From NCBI GenBank assembly GCA_964020155.1, contig OZ026569.1, positions 1,058,807 through 1,122,806 of the forward strand: DNA of 64,000 bases, written 5' to 3'. The notes under the pieces are model-generated. The model worked only from the letters and a program-made list of their open reading frames with translations. It had not been told where the DNA came from and searched no databases. Source of the DNA: Chondrilla cf. caribensis (lineage: Eukaryota; Porifera; Demospongiae; Chondrillida; Chondrillidae). Made by a program: the position numbers and the translations under genes. Shown in pieces: positions 1-12,044 of the stretch (position 1 is the stretch's first letter; each line of letters begins with the position of its first letter).

Positions 1-430
1 ATGTGCATATGTATATGTTATGTCACCTTTAGGAAGGATACACAGGGAATGGATCCTTCCTGAAGGTGCCCTACATAGCATGTATCGCGATTTGCCACTT
101 ACTAACCTTTTGATAGCTAGATTAATCAAAATTATCATATCTGGGGATCTGAGGGGTACATATGTACTGTATAGTGGGAAAATTTTGTGAGGGTGAAATT
201 TTGACTTTTTGTGATTTGACTCAATTTGCAAAAATTTATTTGCAAAATCCTTACAAGTGAAAAGATCAAAATACAAACAAAAATATTAGTGTGTACATTG
301 TGAAATTATTACCGAAAAGTTTGTTTGAACACAAAATTGCATTTTTTGGTCCGCAAAATTTTTCCGCTATACAGTGGTATCTGTATTTCTGTCAGTCTCT
401 TTGATGTTGCCACCAATCAGGATATATGTG
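1..430. repeat. Dispersed non-coding repeat, left part
   Basis: Positions 22-69 form an imperfect palindrome (CACCTTTAGGAAGGAT against its complement). Related sequence recurs near 25247 and 30205 in the receptor intergenic regions. A second related block (GTCAGTCTCTTTGATGTTGCC, about 390-415) recurs near 25400 and 30398. This suggests a dispersed family, here interrupted by the MITE at 166-375. No coding sequence is visible. Confidence 0.4.
166..375. mobile_element. Short MITE with pogo-like terminal repeats
   Basis: The left end reads ACTGTATAGTGGGAAAATTT and the right end is its near complement (AAATTTTTCCGCTATACAGT), giving terminal inverted repeats around about 210 bp with no ORF. The right end of the transposase relic near 3104 carries the same CGCTATAC end and adjoining TTCGC/GCGAA sequence. 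This looks like a non-autonomous derivative of that family. The target-site duplication is unclear. Confidence 0.5.
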
Positions 431-2450
431 ATGTCATATCACGCTTTGTGACCAGGCATTGGTTAGCTTGTGCATTATGATGACTATAGTAGCCCGCAAG
501 TAGTGTTCCATAGGAACCCTATTTGTTGTATAGTGTCATCTTAACAAAATACATCTATTATTATTACCATCCATCCTGTTGGTGTTAAGATATAATGTTG
601 CTGGTTACAAACTTTAATCTGCACTCTTATGAGGAGTAGGCCCAACTGTGTGTGTTATAGTTCCAATGACACACTCCTGCAAACACTGTCCCCACATGTT
701 CAACAATGGTACTATTGTAACACTAGAAGTATGTAGCTGTACAGTGTGGACCATGCAGGTCTGGGCCTGCCCGGTGAGAAATATGCTACTACGTATACTA
801 TATTCATTGAAGGTGGGTACTGTATGTGTACATATATGATTTTATTCATTGAGGGTGGGCACTGTATGTGTACATATATTATTATATTATGTGACATGTG
901 ACTGCTGAATCAGTAAGCACATTCGTATAGTCAGCAATAATAGTATTACATTGAATTATAACCTTACCACGGTTTGGATTGGACGAAGAAAGCCTGATCA
1001 TGTCAACTTTGCCAGCAGTACTAATACGTATGTACTGTCACATCTGCAAAATATGTACTTACTCGTGGTCCATTTGTGCATAATTATTGCATGCATGTGT
1101 GCATATGTACATACATATGTCTGTTCAATATATACTGGATAGCAATTTGGTTGAGTATTCGTTGAAGAATATGTACATACGTACGTACATAGGTACCTGA
1201 TCTCTGATACTGGGTTTCAAACCTGGGTAAAACCTTTGCTAGCCCTCTTGTCAGTCCTTCCAGTCTCCAGCAAATCCCCACACCCCGAGCTGAACATGAA
1301 CTTTAGTAAAGTGGTAGATGGAGGCATTAACATGTGTGTACACACTAGGATGGTAGAGTGTGGATGTACATGAGTATTATGTAGAATGATGTATAATGAT
1401 ATTCATTGCATCTCCACTTGTTTCAGTTGCCACTTATGACTGAAAGAAAATGGCTGACAACCTTCTAAAGTGAACACGTGTACATGCATTTACTAGCAAT
1501 CCCACTGTATATTTACTGCCATGGAAGTGAACTGTATCTCGATCACGCCTGAGCATGTCCATTATTGATGACGTAGCATATTCCTCAGCAACATCTTTGT
1601 GTCTAGTGTATGCGTGTATGTACTGTATACTACGTATATATAGTATGTACCTACAGCCTATGGAGTTAAGTACACATTCCATTTGCGTCTAGTTTATGTG
1701 CTGTCATAATACTGCGTCATGGTCCATGTTCATGCCTGAGCTCGTCCGTGATTGATGACGTAGCACATACTTCAGCAATATCCTTGTGTCTAGTGTACAT
1801 GATCATGCTTGAGCAGGCCTGTGTTTGATGTCATAAAGTGTACACTTTGGTGATATTGATGTGTCTGGTATATACATACCTACATACGTACATATGTACC
1901 TATAGTAGCCACAAATGTGGGAGTGATTTGTTAGTTTAGCCCATACCTATTGTTCGGATGTTGCTCTGTATAACCTGATGTGCGTATACATAAATCAAGG
2001 ATTTTGCATCTTTCTCTGTTTATTGCTGAGTCAGCACACAGTACATAATGTGTGTAGATACTGTACATTTGTATGTATGTACAGTACTTATATACTTCTT
2101 GCTGGCAGTATTGGTTTAGGACCAGCTACCCATGTGCGTATGAATACTCATGTACACACGTTTGTACAGGCTGTATAGCCCAGGCTGCGAATGATTTCAT
2201 AGGAAACCCAAATTTCACATTATATACATACATATTCATGCACATATTGAGGTTGTCCTTGGGAGCTAAAAGTAGGTCTTTGTTTACGTCTGTACACATG
2301 AATAAGTTGGTGTGTGTACAGAATGTTTGTGTGAGTTTGTGTTAAGTGTGTCTTACTGTATGTGCCACCTTCGCACTCTTAAAGCCTAGGGTTGGGATTC
2401 TCACATGTACTTACTATGCAGTTGCCAACAGCTGCTTTGACTAGTCACAA
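376..2450. other. Non-coding stretch without a recognised gene
   Basis: Only short frames are present, with no recognisable domain or consistent splice pattern. The region is rich in short palindromes of the TACGTA/GTAC type, for example 1166-1192 and 1866-1900. These recur in most introns and spacers of this window. Confidence 0.5.
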
Positions 2451-2526
2451 ATCATTAATTTCACAATTTTGCGCTCAAACAAGCATTTCGCGGTATTAAT
2501 TTCGCGATTTGTTGTGTTGCTATTTC

Positions 2527-3104
2527 GCATTTGTGTTTTCTAACTCTTCTCCAAGAAGCAGTGGGCGATCTTGCTTGCAATTTGGTAGCGCTTTCATTTG
2601 GCTCCATTACAATCGGCTTTCTCTCATGAAGTTTTTCCTCGTACTTCGCCTTCCATGTCCTAACAGTACTTTCCTTAAGATCGACGCCCCACTGCTTTCA
2701 GTACCTCACTACTGCCCACTCATTCCCAGGTTCTATTGCGCACCTAGCAACCTGGGCCTTCTGTTCAGGCGAGAACTTCATGTACGGGCTGTGTGAAGGT
2801 CGATCCAGAGCCATAAATTTTGAGCTGCATTCAATTGTGAGGAGGACAGATACCTTTCGGTTGGCACTTTCTATTGCCTGTGGTTTCACAGTGCTTGACA
2901 AGTGTCCGTTAGGGTCAGGGAGAGACTTGGACTTGACCAAAAAGTACTTTAGCAATGCCATGATCGAACCCCAACACTTAAACAGTGGAACAATAATGTA
3001 TAGTATATTTTTGTGAGTAAGGATTTTGCAAATAAACTTTCATGAATTTGGCCAAATCGCAAAAAAGCGAAATTTTAACCTCGTGAAATTTTCCCGCTAT
3101 ACGG
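2527..3104 (-). pseudogene. Relic of a pogo/CENP-B-like transposase N-terminus
   Basis: On the minus strand, 2961-2700 reads a helix-turn-helix-like segment containing KFSPEQKAQVARCAIEPGN. A TGA stop follows (RY*), and then the same frame continues as ESTVRTWKAKYEEKLHERKP to about 2527. This resembles the DNA-binding region of pogo/Tigger-type transposases in animals, with the usual 'S-V-R-W/F-K-Y' recognition helix. No catalytic DDE domain is present. The upstream flank ends at about 3085-3104 in a terminal repeat shared with the MITE at 166-375. It is an internally broken, 3'-truncated copy. The family assignment is by eye. Confidence 0.5.
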
Positions 3105-3200
3105 TACATACTTCAGCTGTAGGTGATCTTAGTGCCAGGTGTTTTACTGTGCATTGTTTGTTTGTTCTTATCTTGCTGCAGTAGTTCTTATCCTCTCGTG

Positions 3201-6200
3201 ATGACCTCTGCATCAAGTGATCCATCTCCAAGTTTTTTTTCCACTGATGTACGTACGTACATACGTATGCACCTACAAATGTATATACGTATGTACATAT
3301 GTGCATATGCACATAAGCCACTATGCTCATGGGTAATTTATTTGCTGAACTCTAGGATAAATACTTTGGTAGGCTAGAAAAGGTCAAGTTGTATGATATT
3401 GACAGACAGATAGAGAAGTGTGGTGATGACCGCAAAGCAACCAGGCTGAAACCACCATCTCATCTAGATCCAACCTTGGTTAAATTTTATGATGCAGAGA
3501 TGGTAGTGAGAGGCAAGAACACTATTCTCCCCTACGACTTCACTGTGAGCTACTATTTTTGTACATGCATGTGTGTATGTGAGTGAATGATAAGTGGTTT
3601 TAATGAGTGTATGCAGTTACAGTTCACTTGTGTATATATAATACGTACACCTATAAATAATGTTGTAACATATTTATATAAGGTGGACTTTGTACATATA
3701 ATATTATGTATATGTCTGTAAGCTATTGATGTGGTGTTGGTTCCCTGTTTGCAGGTGCCTCTGATGCAACATTGTGCTGAAACAAATGTAAAATTTGATC
3801 TGTTCATGCATGGTGGAGTGATACATCGAAAAAGGAATGGAAAAGAGTACAAGCTGCGTCCTATTGTAAGTTGATTACCTTTTCTGTACTTTGTACATCT
3901 GTTATACATACACCAGCACTGATACTACCAAGCTTGACAGTATTCTTAGCATACCACTAGCCTCTTTCACATACTGTACCTTTGTCTTATTAACACCCCA
4001 GATATGTATGTACAGAGTTCTCTTGTGTACTATCTAAACTATGCAGGATTTTGACTATGTTGGAAGTGCTGAACCAATGATTCAAGAAGTAGAGTGCTTT
4101 CGTCTCATGAGGGACATTTTCACCGGATTGAGATTGGAAAAGGTGACATTCAAATTCAATCACTGCAGGCTCCTTCTCTTGGTGCTGACAATTCATGGAG
4201 TGACGGATGAGGATTATCAAAAAAGAGTGTTGAAGATTTTGGCTGAGATGTATTCTGAGGTACGTATTGCGTGTGTGTACACTTACATATGTATGTATAC
4301 TATAGGTCAAAATGTTTAAGTGAACCATTATGTATTTACAGTGGAGTCTGTTATACAGCAGGAACTTGTTAAGACTATGTACCTTTAAGGAACCCACGAA
4401 ATCAGTTCTTGTTATCACATGTTCTTTTTATCAGGACTTACTTATCACATGTACACCACTACAGCCAACAAAATTAATAATACTTAAGAATTGGTTCACA
4501 GTGAGCAGTGGATTGTCTTAAACATAGAGCATGCATATAAAAGGGGGGGTGGTCACACGTTTACGGAGTTTACAGAACAAAATGGTCGTCTAATGCTACT
4601 CCCTCAAGGAGAAACAATATACGTTAACTCGTGCTCTACACAATACAAATTCTCCAAAGCATAATAGAAGTTGTATGAACATACAATGGTAATAATTACA
4701 CGGTATTTCTGTAACAAAAAATCGGTATCAAAATGTGGCATCACGTGTTACCCTTACGAGGAAGTATACACGGGAAGAAAATTGCTATAAAGGAGGTACA
4801 AAGATACTTTGGCGGTACTATTCGTGAAAAAGGAAGGTTTAAAATCGCCGGGCATCAGCTTCGATCAGATTTATTCAAGAAAAATTCGCTTTCGAACGAT
4901 TTAGTAGACACCATGATTTTACTTTTCAATGAAATTGACGTATGCAATACGTCAATTTCATTGAAAAGTAAATTTCTACTTAAAAAGGCAAACAACAAAG
5001 ATCCAGATCAATTGTTTAGTGTATAAACATGTGTTGTTTCTTTTTCATTGTTAATGCTTGTTAAAGGGCCTATGACACGGAAATTTTTTTTCGTTTAAAT
5101 GTTAGTTCATAAAGAAAAAATAACCCACGTTATATTCTATCGATCAGATATCGACTCTAAGGTGGAGTATTCCGAGGATTTCTGACGCAAAATCAGCCAT
5201 TTTTTGATTATTTGCGTGGGTGTTTCCGTTTTTCTCGAGAATCTCTTGTGACGTCACAAGGGGAACGGAAATCACTGTTTGTATACGATTTGTACAGAAG
5301 ATCGAGCTTCTCTCGAAGCAATTTCTTAAGTGCAGAGCAATTTTTGAATGATCGAGAGCACAGCGAAGCTATATTAACGGATAATGACTACGAGGAAGGT
5401 ACCTAAGGGGCTTTAAAAGCTACGGAAAAGTCGCCGTATTACGTCGAACCGTTTACAGTATTTGACGAATCGGCTACTGATAGAAGCTCGAATAAAGACA
5501 ACAAAGACCAGTTTGAATACTCAATAGATGATTTTAATGTTTTGAATAAAATTGTATCATATTCGTGGATATTAGACATTCGTGTGTGCGTTTATATTTT
5601 CACCATACTTTCAGATACGCCGCAAACACCTCAGTAGTAGTAATACACTTGTGAAAATTATTCAGCTGTGTCTACAACCAGGGACACATTGTGCTGTAAG
5701 GATGTACCCTTAGATTGTCTGCACAGGTTATGTGGCAGACATTCAACTTGTCACTGTAAGAGTTGTATCAGTTAGTCTTGAGTACATACCATATGCATCA
5801 GCAGTATTCCAGTGGTGTTAACAAACTTAAGTCACATCTTAAATGAAGTACTGTCTATTTATCAATCTCTAAGGGGTAATAAACAATTACTATCATTTAC
5901 TCAGTGACATTTGATCGAATTATCTTATACGTAGCTACAATCATTACGCCATAGTACCTAGTATGTAGCTATACTTTTCTGCCTGGCGACATATTGGTTT
6001 CTTTTCTTGCTAAAGCAAGAAAGACCTATAACTTTTAATTTTTGAATAGTGGATGATAGCTGCATGTGACTAATCCATAGAACTTGTCTCACAGTCGATA
6101 GTATTGCATGGTTGAGGAAGAGTAACTACAAAATGTCTTTCATGGCAATCCAATACAATGTGATGCACTAAGGGGACCCAGACAATGGTCTTTAAAAGTG

Positions 6201-8966
6201 GAAGCTGCATAAAGTTAGTGAACAGTACATTATGTCAAGTTTGCTGAATTTTCAGCTAGCTAGCTACTTGACTTGATTACAGCCTCTCCTTGAAGAACCC
6301 CTCAGAGATTGAAACCTCACTCAGTTCCTCTGGCACACATCTATGACAATGTAGAATATAGGTGCAGCGCCTATAGCAGGCTAAGTGACATTAGATCGAC
6401 CAACGTTCGCAAAGGGGGCTGAAAATACTATTGAATTTGTATTGTTCACCGTACTAACCGTTCCCCTTGTGACGTCATACCGCATCACCAATAAAAATGT
6501 CCGTTTTCACAAAGGACGAAACTGGAAGTGAGCAAAATCGACCGTTTGCGAACGATTCGAAGCACTTAAACTGTCGCCGCTGTTATTTATATGATATTCT
6601 TCATCAGATAATGGAATAAAAATTTTCCGTGTCATAGGCCCTTTAACAGCTATTTTTAGGACGAAAAGAAGCTTTTTTGGAAGAAAGCTTCTTTGTATCC
6701 ATTTGAAACTCACGTTCAATTATGTTTTCACGGTGTGTAACCACCCACCCCCCACCCCCCTTTAATAGTCGAATCCCTGACACCTCGAAACATATGCAAG
6801 AGCAAGGTTCCATACACGTTAGCTATGGGTTTTTAAAAGCGCGCTCTATGTTTAAGGGTGTTTGTTTCAACGAGCTTTTACTGTTGTTGCAAGCGCGCTC
6901 TATGTTTAAGGGTGTTTGTTTCAACGAGTTTTTACTGTTGTTGCATCCTGCTTATATGTGTGCTGCAGTAGATATTGTGCTAACTACACTTTTTCTGCTG
7001 CAGTACACCTATTTAGAATAATACTGACTTATGTCCTAGGTTATACTAAGTAGAAACGTACAGTCCAATACAAAATATCATACAAAATAGAAAGTATATA
7101 TTTACTAATTTCCTGCCTGGTTTTTAATCGATTAATCCTGACAATGAAATCTGTCTGTAGACATGTGCTGATGTACATTTTTGACATGTGCTGTACTGCA
7201 GATGTCAGTGAATGTTTTTGATCCACCTATCAATTTTCCATGCCCCCAGGATGCAGCATGCATATGTACGTACGTAGTTACGTATGCGTACATAGTACTA
7301 AGAATGCATTAGTAAATGCATATACATATTGTATGTAGCGTAACTGTAGCCCCATACATACATACGTACGTGTGTATATACATGTGGAAACAACAGTTAT
7401 GTATCTATGGCCCAAACATCATCTCTCATGCTACATACACTGAAACATGACTTGAAATGATTGTTCGCATGTGGGACATGTCCATTTGGCTCACTAACTG
7501 TTAATAGGATTCTATTAACGCCTTAGTGCAGCCCGAGATCTTTTGTCACATGACGTTCTCGTGATTTGATCGAATGATTACGCAAGAAAATCGATCGCAC
7601 CCAATCTAAGATCGAAAGTACGTAACAAGAATAAGATACGTTCGGCATTCCTAGCACTTTAATCCTTACCTACTTTGATTCAAATCCGTTTCTAAAGGTT
7701 TAAATCAAAGTATTGAAATTATACATGATTGCGTATTTCGATTCGAAAAGTTTTAGGGGATGGAGCGCAGCTATCGAAATGAATTTACGATTAGAAACAG
7801 AGCATTTTTGGTTACTTTATTCATCAAAAGTGCGCATTAGTGATAAAATGAAGATATAATACGATAATTCTGATATATATCGGTCCGTACCTCGATTGTC
7901 TTCGGTGCTTTGTTTTGGCTCCCGCTTATGTTCTCAGAACGATCAAAACTTCTTATCAAAGCCATTTTTAGAATAGATATTAGGCGCTCAAAAGAAACAT
8001 CCGATTGGGCTGAAAAAGTATCAAAACGATCGAAGATAATCTTACACAATAACACTTGATATCGGCGAGATAATGACGTAACCAAATTGTCACATGACAT
8101 TCATGTGACTTACAGCTCTCGCTCTAGATCTTCTGTATGATATTTGCCATGTTCGCCCGCCATTTCAGGAAAGCCTCCAGAAGGATCATCTATCGTTTAA
8201 AAGTAAGTTTAAATGATTCTCCAACTTTTCCATGTGGGGGAAATTGATCCAATGATCTGAAATGAAGTTATGCCAATAAATAGTCGACATTTTCTATTCA
8301 AAATTAGTTTTTTGAGTGATTCTCCAAAACGGTTTGAGATATCAAATTCCCCCACATACAATCGTTGACAAATCTTACTAGCTACTAGAAAATGCTCCTA
8401 GATGGTCTTGGAGGCTTTTTTAAAAATGGCGGGCGACGTTTTTCCGTATTTTGGTGCGTCTTCTAAACGTTTCAATATATCGAAAAGTACATCACCAAAT
8501 CTTTCGAAATAAACGTCATCTTACTAACGACATATCTAAAAATGCTTCAAGAACTTTAGATTTCCTCTCGAACGTAAATGAGATGAAATATAAGTCAAAG
8601 AAATTACCCAAAAATCGGCGATCACCGGAAGCCATACAAGTGCAATTGGACATGTCCCACATGCGTTTGTCAAACTTTGTATCCAAGCTCAAATGTCTGT
8701 CTTGTGAAGATGGCTACATACTGTGTGCTGAGTATTCTTATCGTATGCACATTCATGTACGTAGGATCTTAGCCTGTTAGAAGCAAAGTTGACTGCAGCT
8801 GGTGTGAAGCAAGGATTGTCTGGTAAACTGGTTGAGTACATTGGACAAAGAGATGGCCTTCAGTTGCTTGACAGCCTTGAGAGAGATCTCATCACATTAC
8901 AAGATGCAAGGAGGATAATTGACGAATTGAGATGGTTTCTAAAATCCTGTGGAGACTTACCTTACA

Positions 8967-9038
<72 letters not shown>

Positions 9039-10694
9039 GTGTGTGTGCGTGCATGCGTGTGTGCATGTGTGTGTGCATGTGTGTGTATGTGTGTACACAT
9101 GTGGCATCTACAATCTATGTTTCTGTCCATCAGGTATCCTTTGAAATAGATTTAATTCGTGATTTGGAATATTATACCGGCCTAGTCTTTGAGGCCATCT
9201 GTGGTTAGTTGTGTGCAGTTTTGTGTATAAGTGCATTGTAATGTGTTTAGTATAGTGTGTATGGTATGCATATGTGTATGTATGTACATCTGTAATGTAC
9301 ATTTACAAGTGATCATACCATATTTGCATACATACGTACCTCATTATGTTCCTATAATTATGCTATGTTTGTTGTTTGTACACTTATACTTGTGTATTTA
9401 CTACAAGTAAATATGTTATTCCCTTCATGTTTGTGTACTGCTCACATAGTGTTATTTTGATACTTGATCAGAGTGAAACAAAATATGTGCATACGTATGA
9501 ACACAGTTTGTCTTCTTCACTTCTTAGCTGACACAGGAGAGCCCAGGATCATTGCCTGCGGTGGGAGATATGACAACCTCAGTAGTCAGCTCCGGGAAGG
9601 GTACAAGGTATGCATGTATACATATGTACGTAGGTGTGACACACACTACCTCACGCATGCACATACTCACAGACATAAATGCACTCGTCCTGAGATTTGA
9701 GATTTGAGACTACCAGTAGACAGGTTATAATATCTGAAGGATAAAAGTTAATTCAGAATTTGGGCACATAATATAGAAATAATATAAAGATAAAAGATAA
9801 GATTTCAAATAATAATCCAATTATCCAAACTCAATTGTCTTGTATACTTTTATGTTTGGGTCTAGTGTAGAGTCCACTCGTTTTTCACATGATGAGTCTA
9901 AAAGTATTTCTTCTATTTTTCTTCTATTCTTTAATGCATTCAACATCATGTACGCACCATGCATTTTGTGATGTACTTGGAAGAATTCACTCTAAATAAT
10001 ATTGTGTATGCATATCTTTCTCCCCAAATTTGTATGCATGCAGCTTCCATCTGTAGGGTTCTCCCTTCGTACTGAAACCCTTTATGAAGTATATGCACCC
10101 TTATCTCTGGAGGAACTCAGCTGTGGTAATCAGGGAGAGATGGTGCAACCACCATTGCCTGTGCCCAAGTCTCTATATTTCCAACTGGCGGGGTTAAGAC
10201 CACTCTGTTGTCTTGAATTTTGTGATGCATCAGAATTTCATATAATGGTACGTAATACAATGCATACACAATGAGATATTATGTTAAATGTTATGGATAT
10301 CTCGTACACATACAAAGGTTTGTAGCATATCTGAAGCCATCTGTCAGCCTCGCCTAACAGATTCTACTGTGCCTGAAGAAACTGCTACAGATGAAGTGAA
10401 GACTACTTATGATTCCGTATGTCAAAACTGTGGGAGTTGACTCTAGTGGTTGTTTAGTAAATTGTTTTTGAACATGTGCATTGCTCCGAGTTAGTCTCGA
10501 ACAGTGATCTTTTATCTAAATTTATCCAACTTCAACTTTTTCAACTATCTTTATTTGAAGTAAATCAAGATGTATGTATTGTACTCCTCTTGTATTAGGA
10601 TATCATTGAAGATAAACTGGGAGATCTATATGTTAAGGAGGAGGCAATCAAATACCCTTGGTCACCTCCAATCCAAGAGAAGGGTCCCACTTAG
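3201..10694 (+). CDS. Histidyl-tRNA-synthetase-like protein (GCN2/HisZ-type HisRS fold), 9 exons
   Basis: Exons: 3201-3248, 3356-3544, 3755-3865, 4047-4259, 8765-8968, 9134-9203, 9528-9607, 10044-10247, 10318-10416, with a final exon at 10599-10694 ending in TAG (ten segments if the short first one is real). All join in frame and predict about 437 residues. Class II HisRS-like features in order: [24 protein letters not shown] (motif 2 region), an insertion-like helical part, [13 protein letters not shown] (HisA-like), [11 protein letters not shown], then [12 protein letters not shown] (motif 3 position). No anticodon-binding domain follows. Such folds occur in true HisRS, in bacterial HisZ and as the regulatory HisRS-like domain of GCN2 (eIF2AK4). 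The insertion region resembles GCN2 most. No kinase domain is seen upstream, so this could be a stand-alone paralogue or the end of a longer gene. The first exon has an upstream acceptor (3181), so the ATG at 3201 is tentative. Intron 4 (4.5 kb) is full of repeats. Confidence 0.65.
4918..4972. repeat. Perfect 26-bp hairpin with 3-nt loop
   Basis: Arms 4918-4943 and 4947-4972 are exact reverse complements separated by GCA. It lies in the long intron of the HisRS-like gene, about 90 bp left of the TTAA element. Confidence 0.85.
5061..6646. mobile_element. TTAA-flanked element with terminal inverted repeats (piggyBac/Kolobok-like)
   Basis: AGGGCCTATGACACGGAAA begins at 5065 and its exact complement ends at 6642. 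Both ends are bounded by TTAA (5061-5064 and 6643-6646), the target duplication expected of TTAA-specific transposons. A second inverted pair, CTTGTGACGTCACAAGGGGAACGG type, lies inside at about 5246-5270 and 6458-6480. The interior (1.58 kb) has only short frames (for example 5212-5406) and no transposase, so it appears non-autonomous. It sits in the long intron of the HisRS-like gene. Confidence 0.75.
6838..6948. repeat. Two-copy direct repeat
   Basis: A roughly 56-bp unit beginning GCGCGCTCTATGTTTAAGGG is present twice in tandem with one or two differences. It lies in the long intron. No function is visible. Confidence 0.8.
8153..8437. mobile_element. Fold-back element (285 bp) in intron
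   Basis: The left end CGCCCGCCATTTCAGGAAAG and continuing GCCTCC is matched by the complement at the right end (about 8410-8437). Inner segments with GGGGGAAATT and AATTCCCCC also pair. There is no ORF. It is likely a MITE. Confidence 0.6.
8969..9100. repeat. (GT)n tract starting at a splice donor
   Basis: The tract starts at the first base of the intron after the exon ending TTACAAA (8968). It degenerates into GTGC/GTAT variants and ends before the acceptor at 9133. Confidence 0.9.
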
Positions 10695-10877
10695 CCCTTT
10701 AGCTGATTGTTAGTACAAGTACGTATGTACCTACTGATACTGTACATTTGCTCAACACATTCAAATAAGTATTTTCGTGCTGAGTTATGTATGTTTGCCT
10801 GTTGGTGTGTATTTATACATGCTTGGTTGTTTTTGTCCGTTTGTCTGTTTTGTCATGTTTGATTTATGTACACGTAG

Positions 10878-11018
10878 TAGTTATACCCCGCTTTCGGTGT
10901 GTACTGTGCGGATGTACTAAGTGTTAGGAATAGATTGGCCGAGGGCGCAGCCCGAGGCTAATCTATTCCTAACACTTAGTGCATCCGCACAGTACACACC
11001 GAAAGTGGGGTATAACTA
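10878..11018. mobile_element. Near-perfect fold-back (about 62-bp arms)
   Basis: Arms run from TAGTTATACCCC (10878) to ATTGGCC and back from GGCTAATC to GGGGTATAACTA (11018). The short loop contains GAGGGCGCAGCCCGAGG. A few mismatches occur between the arms. It lies 180 bp downstream of the HisRS-like stop codon and is likely a MITE. Confidence 0.8.
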
Positions 11019-11145
11019 GTATGTACCCCGTAGGCACATTCATTTACGCGGGCTGGTAGGCCTATCGATCGAGGTTTTCAACGAAGAGCAGCAAGAAGGC
11101 CTAATAACACTGCAGCAATCGTCGTTCGTTTGGTAAATTCTATCC

Positions 11146-11525
11146 TCAGGCTCGTTTCAGCAAGTTTCCTCTTTCGTTCGGTAAAGTTAATACTCCTAGG
11201 CTCGTTGTTTTGGCAAGTTCCCTATTTTGTTCGTTCGTTCCTTCTGTAGATATTCTAATAAGGCTCGTTGTTTTGGCAAGTTTCCTATTTCGTTCGTTCG
11301 TTCCTTCTGTAGATATTCTAAGGCTCGTTGTTTTGGCAAGTTTCCTATTTCGTTCGTTCGTTCGTTCTGTAGATATTCTAAGGCTCTTGGTTTTGGCAAG
11401 TTTCCTCATTCGTTCGGTAAATATATTCCAAGGTTCATGGGTTTGGCAAGTTTCCCTTGTTCGTTCGGAAAATATTCTGAGGCTTTTGGGTTCGGCGAGT
11501 TTCGTCGTTCGCTCAGTAACTAGCC
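11146..11525. repeat. Tandem repeat of about 60-bp units
   Basis: About six copies of a unit containing GGCTCGTTGTTTTGGCAAGT, CGTTCGTTC and GTAGATATTCTA, diverging towards the right. Open frames across it on both strands are repeat artefacts. Confidence 0.85.
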
Positions 11526-11639
11526 GAAGCTTGTTAGATTAAATAATGCCACTTACAAAAACTGGGGTACATCACAAATGTACCCCAGTACATCGCGAAT
11601 GTACTCCTGTCGGCACTTTTGAAGTTGATTGAAAACGCC

Positions 11640-12044
11640 CACGCATCGGGGTACATATACATATGTACATATTTATAGGTACATACATACATATGTACGC
11701 ATGTATCTACGTATGTACATACATACAATTGACATATTGTGTATATTTTATGTCGGTAGGCTTCCATAAGCATGAATCAATCACTATTAACTTTTCTTTT
11801 GCCTGCAGAATTTTTCAATTATTTATGGAGCGCTAGATACCTAGGATGAAATCTATAGTTGATTTTCATTTTCACCAATCTAATCCGATCCATCAGTTTT
11901 CATCAGTAATTCAAAGATTCTTGGTTGGAGTGACATCACACTTTACCCATACAATGTTCGACAAGGTTGAAATGAGCACAGCTATGTGTCTGTGGATGCT
12001 GATTGGCAAGAAAATAACCTGGTATGTGTATGTCATAATATATA
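11640..12044. other. Non-coding spacer
   Basis: Contains TACGTA/GTACATA simple-like sequence at 11650-11730. No gene is recognised. Confidence 0.4.

Noticed and set aside
4733..5026. 97-codon plus-strand frame beginning [16 protein letters not shown]
   Set aside because: Includes the perfect hairpin in its coding part, has no recognised domain and lies in an intron of another gene.
7500..8130. Possible TIR element with GTCACATGAC ends
   Set aside because: The shared motif is itself nearly palindromic and the flanking similarity is weak.
8892..9207. Long Cys-Val, Thr-His frames over (TG)n tracts here and at 33.9, 44.5, 53.8, 56.1, 61.3 and 62.5 kb
   Set aside because: They are translations of dinucleotide repeats in introns and spacers.
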